Shown: positions 46,500 through 55,851 of the stretch, piece by piece
Numbering within the stretch: the stretch's first letter is position 1
How the letters are laid out: each line of letters begins with the position of its first letter
Assembly: GCF_034350045.1 (NCBI RefSeq)
Contig: NZ_CP133781.1
Location: 3,396,501 to 3,460,500, forward strand
Source of the DNA: Pseudomonas sp. CCI4.2
Lineage (GTDB): Bacteria; Pseudomonadota; Gammaproteobacteria; Pseudomonadales; Pseudomonadaceae
Length of the DNA: 64,000 nt
Reading direction: 5' to 3'
Notes under the pieces: model-generated
Seen by the model: only the letters and a program-made list of their open reading frames with translations
Told to the model about the DNA's origin: nothing
Databases searched by the model: none
Made by a program: the position numbers and the translations under genes

Positions 46500-47915
46500 T
46501 TATCGAATTTGTGGGCCAATGAAACGGCTCTTTGCTTGAACCTGGGTGCCACTGTTGTCGGCGTCCTTGAGGGTGAAAACAACCTCGTTGGTGCTCGATG
46601 GCAGTAACTCCGGCGCGCTCGATAACTCGAACGGCATGGTGAAAATCTCACCGGCGGCCACCTTGAACTCGCGGCGACCCTGGACTTTCAAATCAGGCAA
46701 CCCGGATGCGTCGAGCACATAATTATGGTCGATTTGATCCTTGTTCATGACTTTCAGGCTGTAGACGTTTTCGATCCGTCCTTCAGCATTTTCCCGGTAA
46801 AGCACGCGATCCTTGCTGACGTCAAAACCGACCAGTGATCGCATGAAGAACGCGCTGGCCAGCAACCCCATCATGATCAACAGCACCACGGCATAACCGA
46901 TCAGCCGAGGTCGCACTTTATTGGTTTTTTGCCCTGACAAGTTGTGTTCAGTGGTGTAACTGATCAGCCCGCGGGGGTAGTTCATTTTATCCATGATCGT
47001 GTCGCACGCATCAATGCACGCCGCACAACCGATACATTCGAATTGCAGGCCGTCGCGGATGTCGATCCCGGTCGGGCAAACTTGTACGCACATCGTGCAA
47101 TCGATGCAATCGCCCAATCCTTGCGCTTTGTAATCGACGTCCTTTTTCCGCGTGCCGCGCTTTTCACCGCGACGAGGGTCATAGGAAACGATCAGGGTGT
47201 CTTTGTCGAACATAACGCTTTGGAAGCGCGCATACGGGCACATGTAGATGCACACTTGCTCGCGCAGCCACCCAGCGTTGCCGTACGTGGCGAGGGTGAA
47301 AAACCCTACCCAGAAATACGACCAGCCTTCTGCCTGCCCCGTGAAGAACTCAATCGTGAGTTCCCGAATCGGTGCGAAATAACCGACGAAGGTCAGACCG
47401 GTAACGAAGCCAATCAACAACCAGAGGCTGTGCTTACTGGCTTTGCGCAGGAGCTTGTTGGCTGACATCGGTGCTTTATCGAGCTTGATCCGCTGGTTGC
47501 GATCACCCTCGGTAACTTTTTCACACCACATGAAGATCCAGGTCCACACGCTTTGCGGGCAGGTATAACCGCACCAGATGCGGCCGGCGAACACAGTAAT
47601 GAAGAACAGACCAAACGCGCTGACGATCAAAATGCCCGAGAGCAGAATGAAGTCTTGGGGCCAGAAGGTTGCGCCGAAGATGTAGAACTTGCGCTCAGGC
47701 AAGTTCCACCAGACGGCTTGGTGGCCGCCCCAATTCAGCCAGACGGTGCCGAAATACAACAGAAACAAACCAGCGCCGCCGGCCATTCGCAAATTGCGAA
47801 AAAGACCGGTAAAAGCACGCGTGTAGATTGTTCCCCGCGAAGCATAGAGGTCGACAGAGTGGGTGTCGTTTTTAGACGGCGGAGTCACGTTGTGTACTGG
47901 AATCTGATTGCTCAT
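46500..47915 (-). CDS. ccoG: cbb3 oxidase accessory ferredoxin-type protein CcoG (FixG/RdxA)
   Basis: The 471 residues include an N-terminal membrane domain (RMAGGAGLFLLYFGTVWLNW, WCGYTCPQSVWTW, CIYMCPYARFQ). A two-[4Fe-4S] ferredoxin domain follows (CIDCTMCVQVCPTGID and CIGCAACIDACD), and the C-terminus is Ig-like. It is thought to reduce copper during oxidase biogenesis. It is the first gene of the ccoG-H-I-S cluster; an ANR-like box lies about 150 bases upstream. Confidence 0.96.
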   Translation of the reverse strand: MSNQIPVHNVTPPSKNDTHSVDLYASRGTIYTRAFTGLFRNLRMAGGAGLFLLYFGTVWLNWGGHQAVWWNLPERKFYIFGATFWPQDFILLSGILIVSAFGLFFITVFAGRIWCGYTCPQSVWTWIFMWCEKVTEGDRNQRIKLDKAPMSANKLLRKASKHSLWLLIGFVTGLTFVGYFAPIRELTIEFFTGQAEGWSYFWVGFFTLATYGNAGWLREQVCIYMCPYARFQSVMFDKDTLIVSYDPRRGEKRGTRKKDVDYKAQGLGDCIDCTMCVQVCPTGIDIRDGLQFECIGCAACIDACDTIMDKMNYPRGLISYTTEHNLSGQKTNKVRPRLIGYAVVLLIMMGLLASAFFMRSLVGFDVSKDRVLYRENAEGRIENVYSLKVMNKDQIDHNYVLDASGLPDLKVQGRREFKVAAGEIFTMPFELSSAPELLPSSTNEVVFTLKDADNSGTQVQAKSRFIGPQIR

Positions 47916-48067
47916 TAGTGCGTCCCACGGCAGTGGAAAAATGCCTCGGCCAGTGCATGCCGGCCGCGGTCAGAAGTAGTGTCATCAAGGCGCCAATGAT
48001 ACGCCTGTGAACGTGGCCCAAGTGTGCGACCTTTGGTCGCGTTGGGCTAACGCGAATGTTGGTGTAG

Positions 48068-48081
48068 GTGATCTGGGTCAA
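48068..48081 (-). promoter_or_regulatory. Imperfect ANR-like box upstream of ccoG
   Basis: Read on the minus strand: TTGAC-CCAG-ATCAC, two mismatches from TTGAT-N4-ATCAA. It is about 155 bases before the ccoG ATG, and no strong -10 is obvious at the expected spacing, so the call is tentative. Confidence 0.4.
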
Positions 48082-48149
48082 TGAATGGATGAATTATGGT
48101 CGGTTTTGGTAGGAGGGTAGGGCAGTTAGACGGAGGGCAGTGTTGGGTT

Positions 48150-48214
48150 CTTCGCAGGCAAGCCTGCTCCCACGGAATCGAGATCAGTCGACACATCTGT
48201 GGGCTTGCCAACGA
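48150..48214. repeat. REP inverted pair between the cco1 operon and ccoG
   Basis: TTCGCAGGCAAGCCTGCTCC faces TGTGGGCTTGCCAACGAAAA across about 22 bases. It lies in the 352-bp gap downstream of ccoP1. Confidence 0.85.
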
Positions 48215-48217
48215 AAA

Positions 48218-48247
48218 CGGCCCCGCCAATTCTCACTGGCGGGGCCG
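48218..48247 (-). terminator. Rho-independent terminator of the first cbb3 operon
   Basis: CGGCCCCGCCA and TGGCGGGGCCG form an 11-bp stem with an 8-base loop. On the minus strand it is followed by TTTTC. It is 21 bases beyond the ccoP1 stop. Confidence 0.9.
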
Positions 48248-48267
48248 TTGGGTCGTGCGTTCACGCT

Positions 48268-49245
48268 TTACTCGACGGTAGCAGCCTTGTCTCCATGGGA
48301 GAGGCTGTAAACGTAAGCGGCCAGCAGGTGAACTTTGTCGTTGCCTTGTAGCAATTCCTGAGCAGGCATCTGGCCCTGGCGGCCGTAACGGATGGTCTGT
48401 TGCAGTTGTGCGAAGCTCGAACCGTAGATGAACGCGGCCGGGTGCGTCAGGTTAGGAGCGCCCATGGCTGGGGTCCCTTTACCTTCTGGGCCGTGGCATG
48501 CAACACAGTTGGTGGCGAACAATTTCTGGCCAGCCACCGGGTCTGCGTTGGAATCGGCAGGCAGTTTGCGGCCATCCAGTTGTGTGGTGACGAATGCTGA
48601 AACGTCACGCACACCCTGATCGCCAATCACCGGACCCCACGCTGGCATGACCGCGTGACGGCCACCCATGATGGTGGTCTTGATGGTTTGCGGGTCGCCG
48701 CCCCAACGCCAATCTTCGTCAGTCAGGTTAGGGAAACCGTAAGCACCTTTCGCATCGGAACCGTGGCAAACCGAGCAGTTGGAGGCGAACAAGCGGCCAC
48801 CCATCTTCAAGGCTTGCGGGTCTTTGGCGACTTCTTCGATGGGCATCGACGCAAACTTGGCGAAGATCGGACCAAATCGAGCATCCGACTTAGCCATTTC
48901 CTTTTCCCATTCGTGAACGCCTGTCCAGCCGGTTTGCCCGTTGGCAAATTCGGTTTTCTTGTCGTTGTCCAGGTAGCCATAACCTGGCAGCAAGCCTTTC
49001 CAGTTGCCCAAGCCTGGGTACAGCGCCAGATAGCCCAGTGCAAAAATGATGGTGCCGAGAAACAGCATGAACCACCACTTCGGCAGCGGGTTGTCGTATT
49101 CCTCGATGCCGTCGAAGGAATGGCCCACTGTTTCTTCTGTCTGTTCGCTGCGCTGCCCCTTGCGGGTCGACAACAGCAACCAGGTCAGGGCGAAAATGGT
49201 ACCCAAACTGAGGACTGTGACGTACAGGCTCCAGAAAGTAGTCAT
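48268..49245 (-). CDS. ccoP: cbb3 oxidase subunit III CcoP (operon 1)
   Basis: This is a 325-residue membrane-anchored dihaem cytochrome c. N-terminal membrane segments lie near residues 1-25 and 55-75 ([20 protein letters not shown]). Two haem c sites follow, NCSVCH and NCVACH. Compared with the copy at 51990 it carries about 13 extra residues before GWTGV ([15 protein letters not shown] region). Its ATG overlaps the ccoQ stop by four bases. Confidence 0.96.
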   Translation of the reverse strand: MTTFWSLYVTVLSLGTIFALTWLLLSTRKGQRSEQTEETVGHSFDGIEEYDNPLPKWWFMLFLGTIIFALGYLALYPGLGNWKGLLPGYGYLDNDKKTEFANGQTGWTGVHEWEKEMAKSDARFGPIFAKFASMPIEEVAKDPQALKMGGRLFASNCSVCHGSDAKGAYGFPNLTDEDWRWGGDPQTIKTTIMGGRHAVMPAWGPVIGDQGVRDVSAFVTTQLDGRKLPADSNADPVAGQKLFATNCVACHGPEGKGTPAMGAPNLTHPAAFIYGSSFAQLQQTIRYGRQGQMPAQELLQGNDKVHLLAAYVYSLSHGDKAATVE

Positions 49246-49433
49246 TCTTTGTTACTCCTGGACGCTTGTTCTTGCTCGACGTGCTTGATGGCTTCGGGAT
49301 CATCCGCGAAGGGCAGCAAGGTTGCCTCGTCAAACTCGGACTTGCGTCGTCCGCTAAATACCCACAGTGCCAGACCGATAAATGCCACCAGCACAACGAC
49401 TGTGCCAAGGCCTCGAATCATCCCGATATCCAT
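49242..49433 (-). CDS. ccoQ: cbb3 oxidase subunit IV CcoQ (operon 1)
   Basis: The 63 residues run from the ATG at 49433 ([20 protein letters not shown]); an in-frame GTG three codons upstream overlaps the ccoO stop. A single membrane helix is followed by the short [20 protein letters not shown] tail typical of CcoQ. It stabilises the complex. The second operon has no equivalent. Confidence 0.92.
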   Translation of the reverse strand: MDIGMIRGLGTVVVLVAFIGLALWVFSGRRKSEFDEATLLPFADDPEAIKHVEQEQASRSNKE

Positions 49434-49438
49434 CACTA

Positions 49439-50047
49439 TCACCGTTTGCTTTTGATGATGGTGCCAAGGCCCTGAAGGTAAGCGACCAACGCATCCATTT
49501 CAGTTTTGCCTTTGACGGCAGCGCTTGCACCGGCGATGTCTTCGTCAGTGTAAGGAACGCCGAGCGTGCGTAAGACTTCCATTTTTTTCCCGGTGTCTTT
49601 GCCATCGAGCTTGTTTTCTACCAGGAACGGGTAGGCAGGCATTTTCGACTCAGGCACAACGTTGCGAGGGTTGTATAAGTGGGCGCGGTGCCAGTCGTCA
49701 GAGTAACGCCCGCCGACACGGGCCAAATCAGGACCAGTACGCTTGGAACCCCACAGGAACGGGTGATCCCAAACGCTTTCACCGGCGACTGAATAGTGAC
49801 CGTAGCGTTCTGTTTCAGCGCGGAACGGGCGAATCATCTGCGAGTGGCAGCCGACACAACCGTTGGCGATAAAGATGTCGCGGCCTTCGAGTTCCAGTGC
49901 CGGGCGCGGCTTCATGCCCTCGACTGGCTTGTTGGTTACATCCTGGAAGAACAACGGAACAATCTGGGTCAGGCCGCCGATGCTGACGGCAATGACCATG
50001 AAGAAGGCCAGTAGGCCAATGTTCTTCTCGAGAACTTCGTGTCTCAT
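49439..50047 (-). CDS. ccoO: cbb3 oxidase subunit II CcoO (operon 1)
   Basis: The 202-residue monohaem cytochrome c has an N-terminal membrane anchor ([20 protein letters not shown]) and the haem site [15 protein letters not shown]. Its ATG overlaps the ccoN stop by one base. The sequence is close to the copy at 52944 throughout. Confidence 0.97.
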   Translation of the reverse strand: MRHEVLEKNIGLLAFFMVIAVSIGGLTQIVPLFFQDVTNKPVEGMKPRPALELEGRDIFIANGCVGCHSQMIRPFRAETERYGHYSVAGESVWDHPFLWGSKRTGPDLARVGGRYSDDWHRAHLYNPRNVVPESKMPAYPFLVENKLDGKDTGKKMEVLRTLGVPYTDEDIAGASAAVKGKTEMDALVAYLQGLGTIIKSKR

Positions 50048-51489
50048 CAGTGAGCTCCAACTACAGCGATCTGAGCGGCGGCTTCAGCTTCAACCGGGTC
50101 CGAAGCGCGAACGGTGCGCAGCACGTTGTACGCCATGAACAGCATGCCGCTGGCGAAGAAAGCACCGCCAATGGCGCGGACGATGTAGCCCGGGTGGCTG
50201 GCTTGCAACGCTTCGACGAACGAGTAGGTGAGGGTGCCGTCATCGTTGATCGCACGCCACATCAGGCCCTGAGTAATACCGTTGACCCACATCGAGGCGA
50301 TGTACAGAACGGTGCCGATGGTTGCCAGCCAGAAGTGCGTGTTGATCAGGCCAACACTGTGCATCTGCGGACGACCGAAGACTTTCGGGATCATGTGATA
50401 CAAGGCACCGATCGAGATCATCGCCACCCAGCCAAGCGCGCCGGCGTGTACGTGGCCGATGGTCCAGTCAGTGTAGTGAGACAGCGAGTTGACGGTCTTG
50501 ATGGCCATCATCGGGCCTTCGAAGGTCGACATGCCGTAGAACGCCAGGGAGACCACCAGGAAACGCAGGATCGGGTCGGTGCGCAATTTATGCCACGCCC
50601 CCGAAAGGGTCATCATCCCGTTGATCATGCCGCCCCAGCTTGGCGCCAGGAGAATGATCGACATCGCCATGCCCAACGACTGAGCCCAGTCGGGCAATGC
50701 GGTGTAGTGCAAGTGGTGCGGACCGGCCCAGATATACAGAGTGATCAGCGCCCAGAAGTGCACGATGGACAAGCGATACGAATAGATCGGACGCTCAGCC
50801 TGCTTCGGAACGAAGTAATACATCATTCCCAGGAAGCCCGTGGTGAGGAAGAACCCTACCGCGTTGTGGCCGTACCACCATTGAATCATTGCATCCGTCG
50901 CACCGGCGTACGCCGAATAGGACTTGAAGAATGAAACGGGCAGCGATGCGTGGTTAACGATGTGCAACATCGCCGTCACGAGAATAAACGCGCCGTAGAA
51001 CCAGAGGCCCACGTAAATGTGTTTGGTCTTGCGCTTGACGATGGTGCCAAAAAACACAATCGCATAAGTAACCCAGACAATAGCCAACAAAATAGCGAGA
51101 GGCCATTCCAGTTCGGCGTATTCCTTGGTTGTTGTATAACCCAGCGGCAACGTGATGATTGCGCCAATGATCACTGCTTGCCATCCCCAGAAGTGGAAAG
51201 CAGCCATGCCATCGGAAATTAATCGTGTCTGGCAGGTTCGCTGCACGACGTAATAAGAAGTGGCAAACAATGCACATCCACCAAAGGCGAAAATCACCAG
51301 GTTTGTGTGCAATGGGCGTAAGCGTCCGAAAGTCGTCCACGGCAAACCCAAATTTAAATCGGGCCATACAAGCTGCGAGGCGATAAAGACACCAAGCCCC
51401 ATGCCAAGGATCCCCCAGACCACCGTCATGATGGCGAACTGGCGGACTACCTTATAGTTATAAGCAGTCGGACTGATTGCTGTGCTCAT
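50047..51489 (-). CDS. ccoN: cbb3 oxidase catalytic subunit CcoN (operon 1)
   Basis: The 480 residues form about 12 membrane segments and carry the low-spin haem b and the haem b3-CuB centre. Histidine-bearing blocks include [34 protein letters not shown] and [14 protein letters not shown]. First gene of ccoNOQP. No ANR consensus box was seen in the 200 bases upstream, unlike operon 2. Confidence 0.97.
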   Translation of the reverse strand: MSTAISPTAYNYKVVRQFAIMTVVWGILGMGLGVFIASQLVWPDLNLGLPWTTFGRLRPLHTNLVIFAFGGCALFATSYYVVQRTCQTRLISDGMAAFHFWGWQAVIIGAIITLPLGYTTTKEYAELEWPLAILLAIVWVTYAIVFFGTIVKRKTKHIYVGLWFYGAFILVTAMLHIVNHASLPVSFFKSYSAYAGATDAMIQWWYGHNAVGFFLTTGFLGMMYYFVPKQAERPIYSYRLSIVHFWALITLYIWAGPHHLHYTALPDWAQSLGMAMSIILLAPSWGGMINGMMTLSGAWHKLRTDPILRFLVVSLAFYGMSTFEGPMMAIKTVNSLSHYTDWTIGHVHAGALGWVAMISIGALYHMIPKVFGRPQMHSVGLINTHFWLATIGTVLYIASMWVNGITQGLMWRAINDDGTLTYSFVEALQASHPGYIVRAIGGAFFASGMLFMAYNVLRTVRASDPVEAEAAAQIAVVGAH

Positions 51490-51922
51490 TCTAAGGTTCC
51501 ACGGTTGGAGTATTTTTTTGAATAAAAAAGCGGTCGCAAGTATGGAGAAAGCAGGTTTTCATTGCAACGCGACCAAAGCCTTGCAACTGCTCTCTGAAGC
51601 TGATTCTGCGGCCGTTACAGCATGGTCAGAAGGCCGTTTGGCATCCTGAAGAAATGCTGAAGTAGACATACAAAGTAACGGTTCCAAGCCGGTGAAATGT
51701 AGTGCGCAGCACGAGAAACTACAGAGCAATACCAAAGTCAACGGCGAAGAGCCGTTGTACCGGGCGTTTTGCGCGCAGTGTCGAACAATCTGCAATGCAC
51801 AGGCGTATCACTTTTTTGGTGACCTACTGTTGGCGGTCCACTGTGCGACGAAGCTTAGTCCTGAATGTCTGGGGTGGGAAGCTGTTCCCATAATGGGTGC
51901 GACACTTGGTCGCGGAAAATAA
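51490..51922. other. Spacer between the two cbb3 operons
   Basis: This region of over 400 bases must hold the ccoN1 promoter (AT-rich run at 51508-51530). Short open frames on both strands (around 51559-51922) show no motif or ribosome site and are not called. No REP element is present, unlike most gaps in the window. Confidence 0.5.
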
Positions 51923-51923
51923 G

Positions 51924-51957
51924 AAAACTGCCGCTCCTGTCCAGGGAGTGGCAGTTT
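51924..51957 (-). terminator. Terminator of the second cbb3 operon
   Basis: AAACTGCC and GGCAGTTT arms, continued by ACTCC/GGAG-type pairing, with a T-rich end on the minus strand, 33 bases beyond the ccoP2 stop. Confidence 0.8.
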
Positions 51958-51989
51958 CTTAGCCTTTAGGTGGTTCTCGTTACAAAAAC

Positions 51990-52940
51990 CTATTTTGCCT
52001 TGGCTGTTTGTTCCCCAGTTTGAGCACTGTCTTGCGACAGGCTGTAAACATAGGCGGCCAACAACTGCACTTTGTCATTACCTAACAGGTCGGTTTGCGC
52101 AGGCATTTGGCCCTGGCGTCCGTAACGGATAGTTTGTTGCAATTGCGCCACGCTGCTGCCGTAGATGAAACCGGCGGGTTGAGTCAAGTCCGGCGCACCC
52201 ATTGCTTGAGTGCCTTTACCGGCAGGGCCGTGGCAAGCAACGCAAGTGGTGTTGAACGTTTGTTGGCCCGCTTCTATGTTGGCGCTGTCGCCTGCCGAAC
52301 GTGGCAAACCGGCAAGACCGTGACGAACATAAGCCGCTACGTTCTTCACGCCTTCGTCACCCAGAATCGGACCCCAGGCTGGCATCATCGCGATGCGGCC
52401 GCCCATGATGGTGGTCTTGATGGTGTCGGGACTGCCGCCCCAGCGCCAGATTTTGTCCGCCAGGTTAGGGAAGCCGTAGGCACCCTTGGCGTCCGAGCCG
52501 TGGCACACCGAACAGTTAGACGCAAACAGACGCCCGCCCATTTTCAATGCCTGTGGATCTTTGGCGACTTCTTCTACCGGCATGGCCGCGAATTTGGCGA
52601 AGATCGGTCCGAACTTGGCGTCAGCCTTGTCCATTTCCTTCTGCCATTCGTTGACCCCGGTCCAGCCATTTTCATAGCCAGGCAAGACGCCCTTCCAGTT
52701 GCCCAGGCCCGGGTAGAGGATCAGGTAACCGATTGCAAACACAATCGTCCCGGCAAACAACATGAACCACCACTGCGGCAGCGGGTTGTCATATTCCTCG
52801 ATGCCGTCGAAGCTGTGCCCCATGGTCTGATCGGTGCTGCCTTTGGTTTCGCCCTTGCGGGTGCCGACCAGCAACCAAGTGAGGGCTATCAGCGTGCCAA
52901 TGGTCAGCACGCAAATGTAGGTGCTCCAAAAAGTTGTCAT
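51990..52940 (-). CDS. ccoP: cbb3 oxidase subunit III CcoP (operon 2)
   Basis: This is a 316-residue dihaem subunit with the same layout as the copy at 48268: N-terminal membrane segments, then NCSVCH and TCVACH haem sites. The linker before GWTGV is shorter. It begins three bases after the ccoO2 stop, leaving no room for ccoQ. Confidence 0.96.
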   Translation of the reverse strand: MTTFWSTYICVLTIGTLIALTWLLVGTRKGETKGSTDQTMGHSFDGIEEYDNPLPQWWFMLFAGTIVFAIGYLILYPGLGNWKGVLPGYENGWTGVNEWQKEMDKADAKFGPIFAKFAAMPVEEVAKDPQALKMGGRLFASNCSVCHGSDAKGAYGFPNLADKIWRWGGSPDTIKTTIMGGRIAMMPAWGPILGDEGVKNVAAYVRHGLAGLPRSAGDSANIEAGQQTFNTTCVACHGPAGKGTQAMGAPDLTQPAGFIYGSSVAQLQQTIRYGRQGQMPAQTDLLGNDKVQLLAAYVYSLSQDSAQTGEQTAKAK

Positions 52941-52943
52941 GGC

Positions 52944-53552
52944 TTACCTCTTGCTCTTGATCGAAGTGCCAAGCACTTGCAGGTAGGCTACTAGCGCGTC
53001 CATCTCGGATTTGCCCTTGACGGATTCGACGGCCCCAGCGATGTCGCCATCGGTATATGGCACGCCAAAGTTACGCATGGTCTTGAGCTTGATTTCGGTG
53101 TGGCTGCTGTCGAGCGGCGTCGTTACCAACCATGGGTAGGCGGGCATTTTCGATTCCGGTACGACGTTGCGCGGATTGTACAAATGCGCACGGTGCCAAT
53201 CATCCGAGTAGCGTGCGCCAACCCGTGCCAAATCCGGTCCGGTGCGCTTGGAGCCCCACAAGAACGGGTGATCCCAGACGCTTTCACCGGCTACTGAATA
53301 GTGGCCGTAGCGTTCGGTTTCAGCGCGGAACGGCCGAATCATCTGCGAGTGACAACCCACACAGCCGTTGGCGATATAAATGTCGCGACCTTCAAGTTGC
53401 AGCGCGGTGTAAGGCTTCATACCTTCCACCGGTTTGTTGGTCACATCCTGGAAGAACAGCGGCACAATTTGCGTCAGGCCACCGATGCTCACAGCCAGCA
53501 CCATCAACAGCATTAACAGGCCAACGTTTTTCTCGATTACTTCGTGTTTCAT
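52944..53552 (-). CDS. ccoO: cbb3 oxidase subunit II CcoO (operon 2)
   Basis: The 202 residues have the membrane anchor [20 protein letters not shown] and haem site [15 protein letters not shown]. It differs from operon 1 CcoO mainly near residues 125-160 ([17 protein letters not shown]). It lies ten bases after ccoN2. Confidence 0.97.
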   Translation of the reverse strand: MKHEVIEKNVGLLMLLMVLAVSIGGLTQIVPLFFQDVTNKPVEGMKPYTALQLEGRDIYIANGCVGCHSQMIRPFRAETERYGHYSVAGESVWDHPFLWGSKRTGPDLARVGARYSDDWHRAHLYNPRNVVPESKMPAYPWLVTTPLDSSHTEIKLKTMRNFGVPYTDGDIAGAVESVKGKSEMDALVAYLQVLGTSIKSKR

Positions 53553-53562
53553 GGCGAACTCC

Positions 53563-54987
53563 TCAGGCCATTTGCGCAGCGGCGATGGCTTCGGCAGGCA
53601 CTGAAGCCCGCACGGTGCGCCATGTGTTGTAGGCCATCAGCAGCATGCCGCTGAAGAAAATTGCGCCACCAATCAGCCGCACTACATAACCAGGGTGGCT
53701 AGCGACCAGGGTTTCGACGAAGGAGTAAGTGAGCGTGCCGTCTTCGTTGACTGCGCGCCACATAAGGCCTTGAGCAATACCGTTGACCCACATCGAAGCG
53801 ATGTACAACACGGTGCCGATGGTTGCCAGCCAGAAATGCGCATTGATCAAACCCATGCTGTGCATTTGTGGACGACCGAAGATCTTCGGAATCATGTGGT
53901 ACAGCGCGCCAATCGAGATCATCGCTACCCAGCCAAGAGCGCCGGCGTGTACGTGGCCGATGGTCCAGTCGGTGTAGTGGGAGAGGGCGTTGACGGTCTT
54001 GATGGCCATCATCGGCCCTTCAAAGGTCGACATGCCGTAGAACGCGAGTGAGACGACCAGGAAGCGCAAGATCGGATCGCTGCGCAACTTATGCCAGGCA
54101 CCTGACAACGTCATCATGCCGTTGATCATGCCGCCCCAACTTGGCGCCAGCAGAATCAGCGACATCACCATGCCCAACGACTGTGCCCAATCCGGCAGCG
54201 CGGTGTAGTGCAAGTGGTGAGGACCGGCCCAGATGTACAAGGTGATCAATGCCCAGAAGTGCACGATGGACAAACGATACGAATACACCGGACGTTCGGC
54301 TTGCTTGGGAACGAAGTAATACATCATCCCCAGGAAACCTGCAGTCAGGAAAAACCCTACTGCGTTGTGCCCGTACCACCACTGCACCATGGCGTCTGTC
54401 GCCCCGGAGTAGATCGAGTAGGACTTGGTCAGGCTGATCGGTACTTCGAGGTTGTTGACGATGTGCAACAGAGCCACGGTGAGAATGAACGCACCGAAGA
54501 ACCAGTTACCGACGTAAATGTGCTTGGTGGTACGTTTCTTCAACGTGCCAAAAAACACGACGGCGTAGGCCACCCAGACAATGGTGATCAGGATGTCGAT
54601 CGGCCATTCCAGTTCAGCGTATTCTTTGGAGCTGGTATAACCCAGCGGCAAAGAGATGGCAGCCAGTACGATCACTAGTTGCCAACCCCAGAACGTAAAC
54701 TGCGCCAGTTTCGGCGCAAACAGTTGCGTCTGGCAGGTGCGTTGTACTGAGTAGTAAGAAGCTGCGAACAGCGCACACCCACCAAAGGCAAAAATCACGG
54801 CGTTGGTGTGCAAGGGGCGCAAGCGCCCAAACGTGGTCCACGGTAAGTCGAAGTTAAGTTCGGGCCAAACCAATTGCGCGGCGATAAATACACCGAGCCC
54901 CATTCCGACGATCCCCCACACCACCGTCATAATGGCGAATTGGCGGACCACCCGATAGTTGTAGGCGGTACTGTTCGTTGTAGTCAT
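53563..54987 (-). CDS. ccoN: cbb3 oxidase catalytic subunit CcoN (operon 2)
   Basis: The 474-residue paralogue of the CcoN at 50047 has the same histidine-bearing motifs ([40 protein letters not shown]). The central region is nearly identical to the other copy, while about residues 90-180 and the last 20 diverge. First gene of ccoN-O-P. A near-perfect ANR box at 55113-55126 lies about 130 bases upstream, so this is probably the low-oxygen-induced operon, as recalled for cco2 of P. aeruginosa. Confidence 0.97.
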   Translation of the reverse strand: MTTTNSTAYNYRVVRQFAIMTVVWGIVGMGLGVFIAAQLVWPELNFDLPWTTFGRLRPLHTNAVIFAFGGCALFAASYYSVQRTCQTQLFAPKLAQFTFWGWQLVIVLAAISLPLGYTSSKEYAELEWPIDILITIVWVAYAVVFFGTLKKRTTKHIYVGNWFFGAFILTVALLHIVNNLEVPISLTKSYSIYSGATDAMVQWWYGHNAVGFFLTAGFLGMMYYFVPKQAERPVYSYRLSIVHFWALITLYIWAGPHHLHYTALPDWAQSLGMVMSLILLAPSWGGMINGMMTLSGAWHKLRSDPILRFLVVSLAFYGMSTFEGPMMAIKTVNALSHYTDWTIGHVHAGALGWVAMISIGALYHMIPKIFGRPQMHSMGLINAHFWLATIGTVLYIASMWVNGIAQGLMWRAVNEDGTLTYSFVETLVASHPGYVVRLIGGAIFFSGMLLMAYNTWRTVRASVPAEAIAAAQMA

Positions 54988-55087
54988 TTAGGTGTGTTCC
55001 TATCTTGCTTTGTTCGCAACAGAGCTCCGGAACAGAGCTCCGGGTCATAGCGCCGAGTTATTCAGATGGATCAAAAGCGAGGCAAGC

Positions 55088-55780
55088 ATGAGCAATGGGC
55101 AAAGGGCCGGTATTGACGAGGATCAATGCGCGCAACTGATGTACGACAATGGTTGGCTATGGACGCCGGCCTTAAAGCAGGTTGAACGCCCAGCGGCGAC
55201 CCTGATTTTGGCTCATGGCGCGGGGGCGCCAATGGACAGCGATTTCATGAATGGCATAGCGCAGCGCCTTGCAGCGCGGGGCGTTAACGTCGTGCGCTTT
55301 GAGTTCGCTTACATGGCTCAACGGCGTATCGATGGCCGTAAGCGCCCGCCCAATCCGCAGGCACAGTTACTCGACTGTTGGCGGCAGGTCTACACGCAGG
55401 TGCGACCACAGGTCACTGGCCGTTTGGCCATTGGCGGCAAGTCCATGGGCGGCAGGATGGCCAGTTTGTTAGCTGACGAATTGAGCGTGGATGGATTGGT
55501 GTGCTTGGGCTATCCGTTTTATGCCACCGCTAAGCCGGAAAAACCCAGGGTGGCGCACTTGGCGGCATTGAAAACGCCAACGTTAATAGTTCAGGGAGAA
55601 CGGGATACGCTGGGAAATCGGCACACGGTGGAGGGGTATACAGTGTCCGATGCCATCAGCCTTTATTGGCTGGCGACCGGTGATCATGATTTGAAGCCGT
55701 TGAAGTCGTCGGGGTTTAGTCACGAGGAGCATCTGAACAGCGCGGCGCAAGCCGTTGAGACGTTCTTAAGCCACCTCTGA
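55088..55780 (+). CDS. Alpha/beta hydrolase family protein (dienelactone hydrolase-like/KANL3-Tex30 type)
   Basis: The 230 residues run from the ATG at 55088, preceded by GCGAGG; a later ATG at 55139 is the alternative. The hydrolase core shows ATLILAHGAGAPMDSDFM (oxyanion region), the nucleophile elbow GGKSMGGRMASLL with Ser119, the acid loop VQGERDTLG and the histidine in TGDHDLKP. Substrate unknown. It is divergent from ccoN2, and the ANR box for that operon lies within its first codons if 55088 is the start. Confidence 0.85.
   Translation: MSNGQRAGIDEDQCAQLMYDNGWLWTPALKQVERPAATLILAHGAGAPMDSDFMNGIAQRLAARGVNVVRFEFAYMAQRRIDGRKRPPNPQAQLLDCWRQVYTQVRPQVTGRLAIGGKSMGGRMASLLADELSVDGLVCLGYPFYATAKPEKPRVAHLAALKTPTLIVQGERDTLGNRHTVEGYTVSDAISLYWLATGDHDLKPLKSSGFSHEEHLNSAAQAVETFLSHL
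55113..55126 (-). promoter_or_regulatory. ANR box upstream of the second cbb3 operon
   Basis: TTGAC-GAGG-ATCAA has one mismatch to TTGAT-N4-ATCAA, a variant commonly active for FNR-type regulators. It lies 126-139 bases upstream of ccoN2, at the 5' end of the divergent hydrolase gene. Confidence 0.7.
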
Positions 55781-55851
55781 ATACCCGGCGCTGACTGCGC
55801 AACAGGTAGACCCTTAACCAAGAGCCCACCTGTTGTTACAGCGCGTTATGC

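Noticed and set aside
51559-51922. Overlapping small open frames in the spacer between the cbb3 operons
   Set aside because: Cys-rich but without ribosome sites or recognisable motifs; present on both strands, which suggests chance.
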